From Chakrabartyella piscis (GTDB lineage Bacteria; Bacillota; Clostridia; Lachnospirales; Anaerotignaceae): 64,000 nucleotides of DNA. Both the position numbers and the translations under genes were made by a program. The notes below the pieces were generated by a model. That model worked only from the letters and a program-made list of their open reading frames with translations, ran no database searches and was not told where the DNA came from. The stretch covers positions 2,976,001 to 3,040,000 of the forward strand of contig CP092441.1 of NCBI GenBank assembly GCA_030067835.1. The letters are read 5' to 3'. Positions 23,611 to 32,409 of the stretch are shown one piece after another. Numbering within the stretch: position 1 is the first letter of the stretch; each line of letters opens with the position of its first letter.

Positions 23611-25300
23611 TCCATTCCTCGCTTTCTTTTTCCAAAAAATAAGCAATCCCACGCATGACGAAGTCAACACATGGAATTGCAACGGAATTGCCTAGAGCTT
23701 TGTATCTAGGACTGTCGCTTGCTCCTTTGATGTTTGTCCAACCATCTGGGAAGCCTTGCAGTCGCTCGCACTCCAAAGGTGTCAGCCTACGCACTAGATT
23801 TCTAGTCAGTGCAAGGTTCTCACTGCCACCTCCGTTGGTGCCGCCACTGGCAGTTAATGTGGAAATGTTATCATCATAGCCACCATAGGAAGCCTGTCCA
23901 AAGACTTGTTGCTGATCCACGATACATTTATCTGAGTTTACATACTGGTTGTTTGGGCCTTTATCATCGGTTGCGCAGATTGCACCAATCACTTCTTGGT
24001 ATGGTGCAACAATACACTTATCTTGGTTGACATAGCAAGTGTTCACACCCTTATGATCTCGGTGCATCAACGCTCCAACAACCTCTTGGTATGGCTTGGG
24101 CGAATAGATAGCGTGAATGTCACTGGTGGTGAGGGTGTAGGCGATATCAGATTGAAAGCCTTTCCCATTGCCACCGTTATGATCCTCACGATTGATGGTG
24201 TTACTGGCAATGCAAAAGCTCTCTTGCTTCACGATGGGACCGTTGTTGCCGCCAGTCCCCATATCAGCCATCAGTGTTGGAGATATTTCCAGTGGTCCAT
24301 CATAGCGACTTTCTCGTCTATGGTTATTAAACAAAAGGGGCGCATTCCCACCACCTAATCCTGCTGATGCAGTCACTGTTGGAGATACACCTTGTGTGAT
24401 TTCAGCATTCGGTTTGGTGCTTGCCATGAGCATAGGTTGTGGAACGAGTGGAGGATGATTTGCCATACTTGCCCTAAGTGTTGGTGTCAGCTCCACTTCA
24501 ATATCCATTCTTTCGCCACCATGATCATGTAAGCAGTATAGTGGCTCTATGGACTTATCAGCTCTGCTTGTATCAGTAGTGCTTGCTTTAGCTGTGGAGG
24601 AAGTTCCTTGCCACGAGCTTTGGCTCTGCGTAAAATCCCCAAACAAGCAGTCTTGCTTAAATAATATTTGGGGTGCGGTTGTTCCTCCAAAATCTGCGAC
24701 AAGGAAGATTCTACGCCTTCTCTGGGGGACTCCCCAGTATTGTGCGTTGAGGACACGCCAAGCCAAGCTGAATTCGTGTCCCAATAAAATTCCCCCAGAA
24801 GATTGCCACTTCCCACTGTCAGGTCGAGGAACTGACAAGGAGCTGTCATGTACTTTGACGATTTCCTCAAGGACCGCACGGAAATCTTCTCCCTCGGCGG
24901 AGGAGAATGCTCCGGGGACATTTTCCCAAACGAAGTATCTAGGTCGAATAGAGTGAGTTGTTCTGCCACGCTTTGCATCCTCCTTTCGCATCTCTTTGGC
25001 AATTCTTACTTGTTCCATAAACAGTCCACTGCGTTCACCTTTAAGTCCAGCTCTCGCTCCTGCAATGGATAAATCTTGGCATGGTGAACCGCCTGTGATG
25101 ATGTCTACCACAGGCAATATTGCACCATCTAGTTTTGTAATATCTCCAACGTGTTCCATCTCTGGAAATCGTATTTTTGTGACTTCCATTGGAAATTTTT
25201 CTATTTCTGATGCCCATAGTGGAATGATTCCATTGTGAGTGGCTGCCAAAGGAAACCCACCAATGCCATCAAACAAGCTACCCATCGTCAGCATAGGCAA
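23597..25300 (-). CDS. DNA cytosine-5 methyltransferase
   Basis: Of 567 residues. Motif I SLFDGIGGFPLAA, motif IV GGSPCQDLS with the catalytic Cys at 74, motif VI FVWENVPG, motif VIII QRRRRIFLV and the C-terminal RLTPLECERLQGFPDGW and ALGNSVAIP motifs are all present. The region between VIII and IX (about 215-505) is long and holds tandem segments of similar sequence (PYQEVVGALMHRDHKGVN and PYQEVIGAICATDDKGPN), the target recognition part. No restriction endonuclease lies nearby, so it is a solitary methylase that probably shields the element from host restriction. Confidence 0.93.
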   Translation of the reverse strand: MPMLTMGSLFDGIGGFPLAATHNGIIPLWASEIEKFPMEVTKIRFPEMEHVGDITKLDGAILPVVDIITGGSPCQDLSIAGARAGLKGERSGLFMEQVRIAKEMRKEDAKRGRTTHSIRPRYFVWENVPGAFSSAEGEDFRAVLEEIVKVHDSSLSVPRPDSGKWQSSGGILLGHEFSLAWRVLNAQYWGVPQRRRRIFLVADFGGTTAPQILFKQDCLFGDFTQSQSSWQGTSSTAKASTTDTSRADKSIEPLYCLHDHGGERMDIEVELTPTLRASMANHPPLVPQPMLMASTKPNAEITQGVSPTVTASAGLGGGNAPLLFNNHRRESRYDGPLEISPTLMADMGTGGNNGPIVKQESFCIASNTINREDHNGGNGKGFQSDIAYTLTTSDIHAIYSPKPYQEVVGALMHRDHKGVNTCYVNQDKCIVAPYQEVIGAICATDDKGPNNQYVNSDKCIVDQQQVFGQASYGGYDDNISTLTASGGTNGGGSENLALTRNLVRRLTPLECERLQGFPDGWTNIKGASDSPRYKALGNSVAIPCVDFVMRGIAYFLEKESEEWNEVL

Positions 25301-25635
25301 GGCTCTTGACTCTGGGTGCTGACATGGTAAATGTCAATCACTCGTTTTACTTCGATTCCATGTTCCTTGGCAAACTGAATTTCCGTAAACATACCCTCTG
25401 TAATGGTATCTCCAAACACCCATAGCTCATCGCATTTTCTCAGCATATCTTTGCCCAGCATAAGGGCAAGTTCTCGCTGATCAGCCACGTCTTCAGATAA
25501 AAAATTGGGTAAAAAAAGATGAGGGCAATATACATTGACACCCTCACCTAAAGCATATTCACAGCAATCTTTTGCGTAATTTGTATTTCGTATCACATCA
25601 CCACGATATGGCGATGCGATATAAACTAATTTCAT
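25288..25635 (-). CDS. DUF4406 (nucleoside 2-deoxyribosyltransferase-like) protein
   Basis: Of 115 residues. MKLVYIASPYRGDVIRNTNY AKDCCEYAL, DMLRKCDELWVFGD and GMFTEIQFAKEHG match DUF4406, a family related by fold to nucleoside 2-deoxyribosyltransferases, with the catalytic Glu expected in the last motif. Small proteins of this kind are common in phages and conjugative elements; their substrate is not known. It overlaps the methyltransferase start by 13 bases. Confidence 0.8.
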   Translation of the reverse strand: MKLVYIASPYRGDVIRNTNYAKDCCEYALGEGVNVYCPHLFLPNFLSEDVADQRELALMLGKDMLRKCDELWVFGDTITEGMFTEIQFAKEHGIEVKRVIDIYHVSTQSQEPCLC

Positions 25636-25650
25636 AGGATCATCCTTTCT

Positions 25651-26550
25651 TTATTTTGGTACTGCACTGATAATATTTTTTGTAGCACTAACTGCCATGC
25701 TTGTGGTATGAACTGCACCCATTACATTTGCTCTTGTGGATGTATCCAAACCGAACATTCCTGCAATTCTTGGCACTTCGCCAGCTGATAACATAAGTCC
25801 TAAACCTAGCAGAGCATTATCATTTAACACCATAAGTCCTGCTGTTAAAATTAGCACCTGTAAAAAAGCAGTCAGGCAAAGTGCAACCACCTGTTTGCAC
25901 CATTGTATGAAAGGTTCATCGAAGCCTCTCGGTACAGAGAACATATACAGGCTGCCCACTGCAATTTGGATCAGCAAAATGCCACCACGCTTTAGATTTG
26001 CAAAAAACACTTTGATGACTGCGTAACCCATCATGAAGATAATAAACAAAACCATGATAGGATTGATGCCACCAAAGCTACCAAAAAGCACGGCACTACT
26101 GGCTTCTGCAATGGTTGGTGCATCGGCAAGCTCTGTCATCATGCTGCTTGCTACATCTCCGAAGCTACCACTCATACCTGTAATGCCAGCTGTTAATTCA
26201 GCACTCAAGCTGACGGACAACGCATACAGTCGAATGGGAACAACACTAAAAAGAGAAGTAGCCATGAAGCCTTTGAGGGCATTGAGCAAGGTGTCTTTGA
26301 TACTGCCTCTGCCATTTTGATATTCAATGGCACATTCAAATACAGCGACTACAATGCCCACAACATAGAGCGCCCAAGCAAGATAGGAGAAGAACAGCAC
26401 CACCGATTGCACCCAAGCCATTTCAAATAGCTCCACACCCATGTTGCCCATAGATGTAAAGAAGTTGGCTAGAAAGCCAACCATTTGGGCATACACCCAG
26501 TCAAGGAGCAGATCCATAACATCGCCCATGACAAAATCCCATATAAACAA
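25651..26550 (-). CDS. VirB6/TrbL-type polytopic channel protein
   Basis: Of 299 residues, with six or seven hydrophobic helices (for example VQSVVLFFSYLAWALYVVGI VVAVFECAIEY and MVLFIIFMMGYAVIKVFFA). The conserved SLYMFSVPRGFDEPFIQWCK QVVALCLTAFLQ is typical of the CD1107/TrbL-like proteins of clostridial elements. It is the likely inner-membrane core of the transfer channel. It begins MFIWDFVMGDVMDLLLDWVY. Confidence 0.85.
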   Translation of the reverse strand: MFIWDFVMGDVMDLLLDWVYAQMVGFLANFFTSMGNMGVELFEMAWVQSVVLFFSYLAWALYVVGIVVAVFECAIEYQNGRGSIKDTLLNALKGFMATSLFSVVPIRLYALSVSLSAELTAGITGMSGSFGDVASSMMTELADAPTIAEASSAVLFGSFGGINPIMVLFIIFMMGYAVIKVFFANLKRGGILLIQIAVGSLYMFSVPRGFDEPFIQWCKQVVALCLTAFLQVLILTAGLMVLNDNALLGLGLMLSAGEVPRIAGMFGLDTSTRANVMGAVHTTSMAVSATKNIISAVPK

Positions 26551-26610
26551 TTTGTATCACCTCGATTCCAAAGAGAAACACACCTTTTGATGAGGTGTAT
26601 CTCTCTGCTA

Positions 26611-26874
26611 TTATTTGAATGTTTCAAGCGTCATTTGAGCGCCTAATTTATATCCTTGGATAAAGGATTCTTCGTTCATCATGAAGCCATATTCATTTCT
26701 GACAGTCATGTATTCCTCGAAGATTTTATGCTGTTCATCGGTCATGCTTTCTTTTGCTTTATCTTCAAGGGTAGACATCTTTTCGATAAATCCATAACAC
26801 GCACTATCTGGCTTTAGCTGTTCTTCTGATGGATCAATCTTGCCTTTGTATAGCTTTCGTATTGTTTCGCACAT
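26611..26874 (-). CDS. DUF6809-like small protein
   Basis: Of 87 residues: MCETIRKLYKGKIDPSEEQL, a central helical segment and EESFIQGYKLGAQMTLETF. This matches the pattern I know for DUF6809 proteins of clostridial mobile elements (LYNG-N-P-E at the start, F-x-x-G-F-R-L-G-A near the end). The function is unknown. Preceded by GGAGGTAACC. Confidence 0.65.
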   Translation of the reverse strand: MCETIRKLYKGKIDPSEEQLKPDSACYGFIEKMSTLEDKAKESMTDEQHKIFEEYMTVRNEYGFMMNEESFIQGYKLGAQMTLETFK

Positions 26875-26883
26875 GGTTACCTC

Positions 26884-27309
26884 CTACATCTGCTGTGACA
26901 TTTCAAAGCCTTGTACTTGTTCCTGCTCACTGAACATGATGGAGTAGTCCTCAATCTGTTCGGCTAACAGATCCATATCATAATCATTGGGTTTGTAGGC
27001 ATACCATTCGTATTTGCCACTGCTTTTCCAGACATGAGGCACGATACCACCTTTGAAATTTGAGTTATTTGCCACAGCACACTTGCCCCACAGTTCCTCG
27101 AATTTGATGGTGGTGCTGTCGATTTTTCCACTGGTTTTGTCAAGGGTAGTTAGTTGGATACCCTCATATTTTTCGTGTGTTCCAAGGGTTTTGAACTCTA
27201 CTTTGAGGCGGTTGTTTTCCCCAAGGGGAATGTACATGGCATTGCCGATGAATTTCTTTGTGTCGAATTGTTCGGTGCATCGGTTTAGCTCTTTTTCAAA
27301 AAACGTCAT
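26884..27309 (-). CDS. Unknown accessory protein with QGFEM tail
   Basis: Of 141 residues from the ATG at 27309 (MTFFEKELNRCTEQFDTKKF), with GGAGAAAAC as ribosome site. The body (GNAMYIPLGENNRLKVEFKT, WGKCAVANNSNFKGGIVPHV W) contains no motif I can name. It ends SEQEQVQGFEMSQQM, so an acidic-Gln linker leads into the shared tail. It lies between a ribbon-helix-helix gene and the DUF6809 gene, all transcribed together. Confidence 0.65.
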   Translation of the reverse strand: MTFFEKELNRCTEQFDTKKFIGNAMYIPLGENNRLKVEFKTLGTHEKYEGIQLTTLDKTSGKIDSTTIKFEELWGKCAVANNSNFKGGIVPHVWKSSGKYEWYAYKPNDYDMDLLAEQIEDYSIMFSEQEQVQGFEMSQQM

Positions 27310-27340
27310 TGTTTTCTCCTTCCATAGAAAATGCCGAGAG

Positions 27341-27679
27341 TTATTCACCCTCGGCATTTGTAGCTCCATGATTTAATTCTTCTTTTTCTGCTTCTTCAAG
27401 CACCTTTTCAATAAGGCTTGTGAGGAACGCTTTTTTCTTGATGCCTTTTTTCTCCAAATGGGCATCGAGTCTATCCATAAGCTCTGATGAGATTTGGACC
27501 GCTAGGGTTCTTACATTTTCATTTGACATGGGTTTGCCACCTTTCTTTAGTTCGTAGTATTCGCTTATGAGTTGCTCTACATATTTGCTCAGTGTTACAC
27601 CTTGCTCGTCTTTGTGCTGGGTTACCTTTTCGTGCAGTGCGATGGGTAACTGCACTGACATATTTTTTGTTTCTGCCAT
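27341..27679 (-). CDS. Tandem ribbon-helix-helix protein
   Basis: Of 112 residues. Two ribbon-helix-helix-like segments follow each other: MSVQLPIALHEKVTQHKDEQ GVTLSKYVEQLISEYYEL, then VRTLAVQISSELMDRLDAHL EKKGIKKKAFLTSLIEKVL. A single chain could thus act as a pseudo-dimer. The protein probably binds an operator. The conserved upstream element directly before it (27705-27775), shared with the DUF6550 gene, is a natural target, though that link is inferred. Confidence 0.75.
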   Translation of the reverse strand: MAETKNMSVQLPIALHEKVTQHKDEQGVTLSKYVEQLISEYYELKKGGKPMSNENVRTLAVQISSELMDRLDAHLEKKGIKKKAFLTSLIEKVLEEAEKEELNHGATNAEGE

Positions 27680-27704
27680 AAAATTTTTCTCCTTTCATTA
27701 CTTT

Positions 27705-27775
27705 TTTGCAAGGACAACACTACCACACTAAGGTATATAAAGCTATCACCAATACCAACGAAAGAACGGTGTAAA
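27705..27775 (-). promoter_or_regulatory. Conserved upstream element, copy A
   Basis: About 70 bases starting 26 bases before the ribbon-helix-helix gene match 30505-30575 before the DUF6550 gene. Shared blocks on the plus strand are TACCACA, AGCTAT and CAACGAA in the same order and spacing. On the transcribed strand, TTGGTATTGG and TTTATATACC could be a promoter. It is a likely common promoter-operator. Confidence 0.55.
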
Positions 27776-27788
27776 TTTTTATATGATA

Positions 27789-28139
27789 TTAAATTCCGAT
27801 AATATCCCACACATAAAGTGGCGCTGTAATGCTAAACACCAAGCAAGCGAACAAAATCGCAGGTGCTGTCCATTCAAACTGGCCACTCTTGCGATAATCA
27901 AAATATGCCATCGAAAGTTTGGCAAAGAAGAATACTGCCAAGATAAGATCAATACATGGGAACACAACATTGTTTACCACCTGTTTGATCTGAGCAGAGG
28001 CATCTGTCCAAGTGGATTCTACTGCGCCAGCTACATCGCCTGTGCCTGTGGCAAAGGCTGTGGTGGATAATGCAAACACCATCATCAAGACCAGAACGAT
28101 TGCGACTAATAATTTTTTGTTTTTGCAAATAGATTTCAT
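27789..28139 (-). CDS. VirB2-like DUF3852 pilin/channel protein
   Basis: Of 116 residues from the ATG at 28139 (ribosome site AAGAAGG). A signal peptide with a likely cut after AFA (LVLMMVFALSTTAFATG) is followed by a mature part with two membrane helices (VVFPCIDLILAVFFFAKLSM and WTAPAILFACLVFSITAPLY). This layout and size fit VirB2-like pilins and the DUF3852 family of clostridial elements. It lies between the large secreted protein and the ribbon-helix-helix gene. Confidence 0.75.
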   Translation of the reverse strand: MKSICKNKKLLVAIVLVLMMVFALSTTAFATGTGDVAGAVESTWTDASAQIKQVVNNVVFPCIDLILAVFFFAKLSMAYFDYRKSGQFEWTAPAILFACLVFSITAPLYVWDIIGI

Positions 28140-28155
28140 AAAAACCTTCTTTCTT

Positions 28156-29895
28156 TTAATCAGTGTCTTTGGCGGCAATATGCCAATCATCCCAAAGGTT
28201 GCCACTGATGGTTAAACTGTCAGTTAGGTTTACAGATAACATTCCACTCGGAGTCCATACATCAATGAGCCATGTATTAACAGTGTAGCTGCCATCTGGA
28301 TACCAAATCGGTGTGAAGTGGGTACGATTGTTATAGGTGGAGTATACATTTTTCTGGAATTCAAAGGTACTGGAAGTACCACTTGTCATGCGTTCTAGCA
28401 ATCTCCAATAGGTGTCATAGTAGAACTCTGGGAAGTAGCTGACAGCGTTAGGGGTTCTTGTGATGGCACTGCTTTGGGTTGTGCTTGCAGAGGACTCCAC
28501 GCTAATGTTTACTCCATAGCCACTCTTTAGCGTATTGCCTGTGGCTGTGGGATTGTAGGTGTCATTGCTCAGCTCCATACTGGCACTTAGGCTGGCTGTG
28601 TAGATGTCGCAATCGAACTCCCACCATCCTTCATCTTCCCATTTTGATTTCCATGAGCGACTTGTATGGGTATTACCCTCGCTATCTGTCCAAGAACTGC
28701 TTTTCCAATAACCATTGTCCACCCAATACTCTTGCCACCAAGGGTCCCAGACACTCCATTGTGCTGAGGTTACTTCGGTTCGGCTTGGTACATTTTCATA
28801 GGAGAAGCTATCGTTTCGATCATCTGCCACAGGGTTTGGTGGAGGGTTTTCGTCTAGGTCAACGATATTACAAGTGATGGTTGCACTGCTTACATCACCG
28901 GGGCCTGAAACAGAAACATTGATCACCATTTCTTGTGGTTCTGAGGGTGTTGTCCATTTCACCCAAACGAGCTGTCCATCGCCGCTAGGGTAATACACAT
29001 TGCTCACGCTGTACCTTGTTCCATCAATGGTGAAGTATACGGTGGTATCATCGTCTGGATCGGATTGACCACCACTGACATAGACAGAGGTAATGACCTC
29101 GGTATTGACTCGATATTCATAGTCGTACACCGATATTTGTGGTGTTTCTGGTTCTTCTTCAAAACGAACAACACCCAAGCCGAGAGACGACTTAATATCT
29201 GCATCCGTGGCAGCTGAAGTTGTGCTGCCAGTCCACGCAGGATAACCCAAATCGCTGACCTCTAAAAACATGGCAAGAGGCAGGTTTTTATGGGTTAGTG
29301 ACACCATTGAAGATCGGAGTGAACCACCTACAAGTTCATCATACATGGCGGCCTCCGTAGCAGTAGTTGCAAGATAGACACCTTGGAAATAGTAATAGGC
29401 AATGGGTTCGAGAAGCAGTTTATAGTCACCATTGATTAACGTGTCATAGTTAAAGCCAGTGATTTCTGCGATGGAACGAATGACTTGTTCGTCTGTGAAA
29501 TAGCTTTTGATTGCATCAATGTTGCTTGTACCACTGGAGCTTACGATAGTGGGCAATGACTGTGATGGATTGTAGTAATTATAGCTGTCTTGGTGTGCTA
29601 CTAGGGAAACTCCGTTAGTGTATTGTAGTTTACACACCTTGCCGAAATGATAAATAGACGAGGATATCGTGTTGTTGGTTAGGTCAATGGGGGTTGTCAT
29701 AACCGCATGATCACTAGCTCTTACAACGGTGACACGAACGCCATCCATACCGGGATTCCAATAGCTAGTGCTTGTACCATCGCCCATGCTACCACCACCA
29801 GAGTCGATATTTCCATCGCCCACTGCAAATGCTGTCATGGTAAAACTGAAAATCATGAGCAAGCACAGGCATAGAGCAGAGAGAGTTTTCTTCAT
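28156..29895 (-). CDS. Large secreted Trp-rich protein of the transfer operon
   Basis: Of 579 residues from the ATG at 29895 (ribosome site AGAAAGGAAAG). The N-terminus KKTLSALCLCLLMIFSFTMT AFA is a clear signal peptide, and no later membrane anchor or LPxTG motif is seen. The mature protein is Ser/Thr-rich, with a beta-sandwich-like middle (YRVNTEVITSVYVSGGQSDP DDDTTVYF), a Pro-rich linker, and a strikingly Trp-rich segment (WSVWDPWWQEYWVDNGYWKS). I do not recognise a family. Its place between VirB2-like and Tad-type genes suggests a surface component of the mating apparatus, perhaps an adhesin or pilus tip. Confidence 0.7.
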   Translation of the reverse strand: MKKTLSALCLCLLMIFSFTMTAFAVGDGNIDSGGGSMGDGTSTSYWNPGMDGVRVTVVRASDHAVMTTPIDLTNNTISSSIYHFGKVCKLQYTNGVSLVAHQDSYNYYNPSQSLPTIVSSSGTSNIDAIKSYFTDEQVIRSIAEITGFNYDTLINGDYKLLLEPIAYYYFQGVYLATTATEAAMYDELVGGSLRSSMVSLTHKNLPLAMFLEVSDLGYPAWTGSTTSAATDADIKSSLGLGVVRFEEEPETPQISVYDYEYRVNTEVITSVYVSGGQSDPDDDTTVYFTIDGTRYSVSNVYYPSGDGQLVWVKWTTPSEPQEMVINVSVSGPGDVSSATITCNIVDLDENPPPNPVADDRNDSFSYENVPSRTEVTSAQWSVWDPWWQEYWVDNGYWKSSSWTDSEGNTHTSRSWKSKWEDEGWWEFDCDIYTASLSASMELSNDTYNPTATGNTLKSGYGVNISVESSASTTQSSAITRTPNAVSYFPEFYYDTYWRLLERMTSGTSSTFEFQKNVYSTYNNRTHFTPIWYPDGSYTVNTWLIDVWTPSGMLSVNLTDSLTISGNLWDDWHIAAKDTD

Positions 29896-29957
29896 TTTCT
29901 TTCCTTTCTGCAAATAAAAAATGCACAGCCGAAGCCATGCATTTTCTTGCGTTTTAT

Positions 29958-30479
29958 TTAGTCCATGATACCTACTTTGTTTCCGTTTTCATACATATCG
30001 TCTACATAGGTGCCTTGGTTTTCGCCACCGACAATCACACTATCAAACCCCGGCAAGCCACTACCACTGCTTTCTGTGGCAATTTGATTTTCCACTGGGG
30101 TTGGTTCTGGATTTTCTTCGGTTGGTGATTCTACTGGGATACCACTTGGTGTTTGCGTTGGATCAGAGAGCTGTTCCTCGGTGTAGGTAGGTTTTTCTTC
30201 CACATCTGGCTGAATGGTTTGCTCTGTACCCACATCATCACCACTGGTGGTTTCATAGGTGGATTCATCTTGTATCTCAATCTCTGGTGGAGTGATGAGA
30301 TTTTCTTCTGTGCTATCAGGCTCATCCACTACAATATCGGTGGATTCCACCTCGTTTTGTACGATGCCTACATCTTCTGTTGCAGGTGATTGGAACTTGC
30401 TTGCAATCAATACGATAAGCACCACGCTGATGATGAGTCCTATCACAATGACGAGTGATTTTTTTGTTGTATCTTTCAT
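29958..30479 (-). CDS. DUF6550-like membrane-anchored stalk protein
   Basis: Of 173 residues from the ATG at 30479 (MKDTTKKSLVIVIGLIISVV, with AGGAG upstream). One N-terminal membrane helix is followed by a long acidic stalk rich in Glu, Pro and Thr and a conserved C-terminal end GSGLPGFDSVIVGGENQGTY VDDMYENGNKVGIMD. It resembles DUF6550, found with the same neighbours in other clostridial elements. It should lie outside the membrane; its role is unknown. Confidence 0.65.
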   Translation of the reverse strand: MKDTTKKSLVIVIGLIISVVLIVLIASKFQSPATEDVGIVQNEVESTDIVVDEPDSTEENLITPPEIEIQDESTYETTSGDDVGTEQTIQPDVEEKPTYTEEQLSDPTQTPSGIPVESPTEENPEPTPVENQIATESSGSGLPGFDSVIVGGENQGTYVDDMYENGNKVGIMD

Positions 30480-30504
30480 GGGACACACTCCTTTTCATTT
30501 TTTT

Positions 30505-30575
30505 GTAAGCCAAACATTACCACAAGTAAAGTAAAATAGCTATATGCAATAGCAACGAATATAGCATTGCAAAGT
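30505..30575 (-). promoter_or_regulatory. Conserved upstream element, copy B
   Basis: It starts 26 bases before the DUF6550 gene and matches copy A at 27705-27775 through ATTACCACA, AGCTAT and AGCAACGAA with the same spacing. It is roughly 70% identical over 70 bases, while the flanking genes are unrelated. Confidence 0.55.
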
Positions 30576-30583
30576 ATACATAC

Positions 30584-31126
30584 CTAAAACTTCGGTATAT
30601 ATCCTGCTGTGGTCTTAAGGCGAATGGTCATAGATGGTAGAAGCTCACCACCAAAGGACACTGGGACTTCAAGGGTGATGTAGCTGTCTATTTCAAAACG
30701 CTGAGTGGCACTGTCGCTTGTGGCAAGTGGCGCGTTTCTAACATCCACATCTAAACTATATACAGCAAATTCAACCGATCCATCAGCTGTTATTTTCTCA
30801 TATATTCCATTATACTCCAAACCCAATGTGTCAGCAAGACGACCATATATATTCCCATAATCTAAGGATTCTTCAAAGTCATTTGCCACTGGCTGATAGC
30901 CACCAGAATATCCCTCACGGATGCCATGATATACTTCATCATAGTTTTGTGTCACGGTTGCAATGACAGCATCTTGTAGTGCATCACGCACACCTTGGGC
31001 AACAATCATCAAACGCAAATATTCGGATATACCTGTGAAAAGAATAATCAGCACAAGCACAATGGCAATGGTCAAGGGAAAGCCTTCGCCTTTCTTTGAA
31101 CGCAGGATTTTTCTTATTCTGGTCAT
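30584..31126 (-). CDS. TadE/pseudopilin-like protein
   Basis: Of 180 residues from the ATG at 31126, which overlaps the DUF4320 gene's stop by four bases. A basic N-terminus with KKGEGFPLTIAIVLVLIILF resembles a class III signal (a G then an acidic residue at +5 before a hydrophobic helix), as in TadE/TadF pseudopilins. The rest is an extracellular domain (DSYITLEVPVSFGGELLPSM). It is the likely minor pilin of the Tad-like machine encoded upstream. Confidence 0.65.
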   Translation of the reverse strand: MTRIRKILRSKKGEGFPLTIAIVLVLIILFTGISEYLRLMIVAQGVRDALQDAVIATVTQNYDEVYHGIREGYSGGYQPVANDFEESLDYGNIYGRLADTLGLEYNGIYEKITADGSVEFAVYSLDVDVRNAPLATSDSATQRFEIDSYITLEVPVSFGGELLPSMTIRLKTTAGYIPKF

Positions 31127-31518
31127 TTCCAATACACCTCACTTTTGCCACTGGCATCGGAACGGAGGTCAATGGAAAACGAGCCAAAATCACCGAACAA
31201 ACCTATTTCCACAGGCAATACGACAGTGACTGTGATTTCATCGCCCAGTTGAATGTATCCATAGTCAGACCATGTGACGGTTGGTGAGATGCCCAAATCA
31301 TCACAAAGTTTGTTTTCAGCTGCAGTGGTTTCTGCTCCGATTCGCCCTGCAATTTCAGCCTCACGGAGTATCTCGGTTGCAAAGGTATCCACCTTTTGCT
31401 TGGCGATATACGCAGGGAACACACGGACAGCCATTGCAATGACAAGCATGGCGCAGAGAACCAAGACTACTGTGTCCATGTATCCCTCACCACGTTTGTT
31501 TTTTAGTATTTTAAACAC
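31123..31518 (-). CDS. DUF4320 pilin-like protein
   Basis: Of 131 residues. KNKRGEGYMDTVVLVLCAML VIAMAVRVFPAYIAKQKVDT is the N-terminus of DUF4320, with the same RGEG-Y-hydrophobic helix pattern seen in its neighbours. This suggests processing by the prepilin peptidase at 36454. The C-terminal domain is beta-rich (DEITVTVVLPVEIGLFGDFG SFSIDL). Function is inferred as a pseudopilin. Confidence 0.75.
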   Translation of the reverse strand: MFKILKNKRGEGYMDTVVLVLCAMLVIAMAVRVFPAYIAKQKVDTFATEILREAEIAGRIGAETTAAENKLCDDLGISPTVTWSDYGYIQLGDEITVTVVLPVEIGLFGDFGSFSIDLRSDASGKSEVYWK

Positions 31519-31528
31519 GTTTCACCTC

Positions 31529-32401
31529 CTAGAATAGTGTTCCGAGAGAACTGATAATCTCGAAAATAATAATCACGATATAGGTCATCAAGAAACACAT
31601 CAGCATAACAAAGGAGAACTTTCGGATTTTAGGCGGTATCTTCATGGCTTGCATTTTCAGATTTTGCAGTTCCAGCTGCTTCATGTCGTGGGCAAGCATT
31701 TGGAAGTATACAGCGCCATCATCACCACGCAGTACCGAGATCAGTCCACGGACAATGTCGGAGAGCATAGGCGAGTTGATACGAGCTTCAAATCTTGTCA
31801 GTGCTGTTTCATAGCTTGACGAGCGCATATCAGCTGTTAAAATATCAAGTTCCTTTGCAAAGGTTTCGTTGGCACTATGTTTGAAGTTCTCTAAAATCTT
31901 CAGTACATCTCGACTGTTTTTCAGCTCTTGTGTAATGGTTGCTACAAATCGTGGCAGCTGACTTTCTATGCTTTCTCGCTTTTGGGCAAGTAGTTTATCG
32001 GCACTGCCCAGTTCCTTAAAATAGGTGAAAATCGCAAGCACCAATAAAACAGGTGCCGCCATCGGCAATACCAATAGACAAGGGATTACAAACACACCCA
32101 TGAGCATGGCTTTTACGATGCAAGTTGCCATGTATTCCTCTGGTGTTTTAGAGATGCCAGCGGCCGACAAAGTATTTTGTAGTCGAATTCTTTTGTACTC
32201 ATTGATAGTGATTATCTTAGATAACTTTAGACTTAAATTGCCAAGGGCAACATCTATGCCACTGGCTTTTTGTTTACCACGATTAGAGGCATTGATAATC
32301 GCCTTTCCAGTGGCAATGGTGGGTAGTTTCAGCACATCTGCAAGGACAAAGAAAATGCCAAGGCTTAGAAACACACCGAATAAAAATAGAAATATTGTCA
32401 T
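31529..32401 (-). CDS. tadC: TadC-like pilus platform protein (T2SF family)
   Basis: Of 290 residues. Hydrophobic ends (MTIFLFLFGVFLSLGIFFVL and the final helix MLMCFLMTYIVIIIFEIISS) flank a cytoplasmic domain with the T2SF/GspF-like helix (LPRFVATITQELKNSRDVLK ILENF). It is the second inner-membrane platform protein of a Tad-type pilus. The gene lies nine bases from tadB. Confidence 0.85.
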   Translation of the reverse strand: MTIFLFLFGVFLSLGIFFVLADVLKLPTIATGKAIINASNRGKQKASGIDVALGNLSLKLSKIITINEYKRIRLQNTLSAAGISKTPEEYMATCIVKAMLMGVFVIPCLLVLPMAAPVLLVLAIFTYFKELGSADKLLAQKRESIESQLPRFVATITQELKNSRDVLKILENFKHSANETFAKELDILTADMRSSSYETALTRFEARINSPMLSDIVRGLISVLRGDDGAVYFQMLAHDMKQLELQNLKMQAMKIPPKIRKFSFVMLMCFLMTYIVIIIFEIISSLGTLF

Positions 32402-32409
32402 TTTCTCAC

